From contig NZ_AJZM02000121.1 of assembly GCF_000272405.2 (NCBI RefSeq), forward strand, positions 1 through 6,067: a stretch of 6,067 nucleotides of DNA, read 5' to 3'. Both the position numbers and the translations under genes were made by a program. The notes under the pieces are model-generated. The model was not told the origin of the DNA. It did not search any database and was given only the letters and a program-made list of their open reading frames with translations. Positions 5,892 to 6,067 of this stretch are shown one piece after another; the stretch's first letter is position 1, and each line of letters opens with the position of its first letter. The DNA is from Vibrio tasmaniensis 1F-187 (lineage in GTDB: Bacteria; Pseudomonadota; Gammaproteobacteria; Enterobacterales; Vibrionaceae).

Positions 5892-6067
5892 CTACCCTTT
5901 AACCACTTTTGGACCTTCAAAACAATCAATGTTTCGTTTTTTTTCCTGATACTTTTTGATTGAAACTAAGCAGGTTTGAGCCGTTGGGTCTTGTCCCCAC
6001 GAAGAGGTCCCACGGTCAGATGTCGACACATTAGCATTACCGTAGGGCTTTGTTGCGTAATTCAATG
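5892..6067 (-). CDS. C-terminal end of an unidentified protein, runs off or is cut near the right edge
   Basis: On the minus strand a frame is open from the right edge to TAG at 5892-5894, giving 57 residues and ending in TAQTCLVSIKKYQEKKRN then IDCFEGPKVVKG. I do not recognise the family. The part that can be trusted starts near PYGNANVSTSDRG (about 6047 leftward). The residues further right would be encoded by the putative IS terminal sequence and may not belong to the gene. Two cysteines and many lysines are visible; no membrane segment is. It is convergent with the AraC remnant and shares the hairpin at 5823-5872. It could be a real gene truncated by an IS or a chance frame; its position beside the terminator favours a gene. 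Confidence 0.45.
   Translation of the reverse strand, partial: LNYATKPYGNANVSTSDRGTSSWGQDPTAQTCLVSIKKYQEKKRNIDCFEGPKVVKG
6046..6067. mobile_element. Possible left terminal repeat of an IS5/IS903-like insertion sequence
   Basis: GGCTTTGTTGCGTAATTCAATG closely resembles the terminal inverted repeats of IS903-group IS5 elements, which begin GGCTTTGTTG (IS903 itself continues AATAAATC). Only about 22 bases are in the window, with no transposase and no second end, so the call rests on this motif alone. If right, the last bases before it (about 6037-6045) should be one copy of a 9-bp target duplication. Confidence 0.5.

Noticed and set aside
1..6067. CRISPR array, tRNA or rRNA gene, toxin-antitoxin or defence island
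   Set aside because: There are no regularly spaced repeats, no cloverleaf or rRNA motifs, and no protein with such signatures in any frame that I could read.

Overview
The window looks like chromosomal accessory or genome-decay DNA from a marine gammaproteobacterium, most probably Vibrio or a close relative. This rests on the style of the chemoreceptor and intron maturase, the AT-leaning intergenic DNA, and an IS5/IS903-like terminal sequence at the right edge. The genus is inferred from protein style, not from a database match.

Layout, left to right. Positions 1-198 hold no recognisable gene. Positions 199-468 (+) encode a small winged-helix-like protein of unknown role. A group II intron follows at 497-2655 (+), inserted 28 nt past that gene's stop. 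Its ends are set by a GTGCG 5' end, a domain V/VI pair at the 3' end, and exact 6-nt pairing between the 5' exon and an 11-nt EBS1 loop. Its reverse transcriptase/maturase is split by an apparent one-base deletion near 1295-1297, although the YADD active site and every later RT motif are intact. The 3' exon side (2656-2886) is intergenic and holds a perfect 9-bp hairpin.

Positions 2887-4842 (-) encode a full-length, intact methyl-accepting chemotaxis protein: TM, dCache sensor, TM, HAMP, signalling hairpin. A variant of the amine-recognising dCache motif suggests an amino-acid-like ligand. A perfect 10-bp palindrome lies in its leader. Divergent from it, an AraC-family regulator (5190-5822, +) is a pseudogene. 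Codon 2 is a stop, there is a one-base frameshift near 5606, and the first helix-turn-helix is missing although the cupin sensor and last helix-turn-helix remain readable. A 20-bp stem hairpin at 5823-5872 separates it from the convergent 3' end of an unidentified gene (5892 to the right edge, -). That gene may be cut by an IS end starting near 6046.

The genes do not form an operon or a recognisable multi-gene system. The only clearly functional large gene is the chemoreceptor. The rest is a mobile intron with a damaged protein, a decayed regulator and a probable IS boundary. I found no undescribed defence, CRISPR or biosynthetic system. The best leads are the intact intron RNA with a broken maturase, the palindromic leader of the chemoreceptor, and the clean loss of one helix-turn-helix from the AraC gene.
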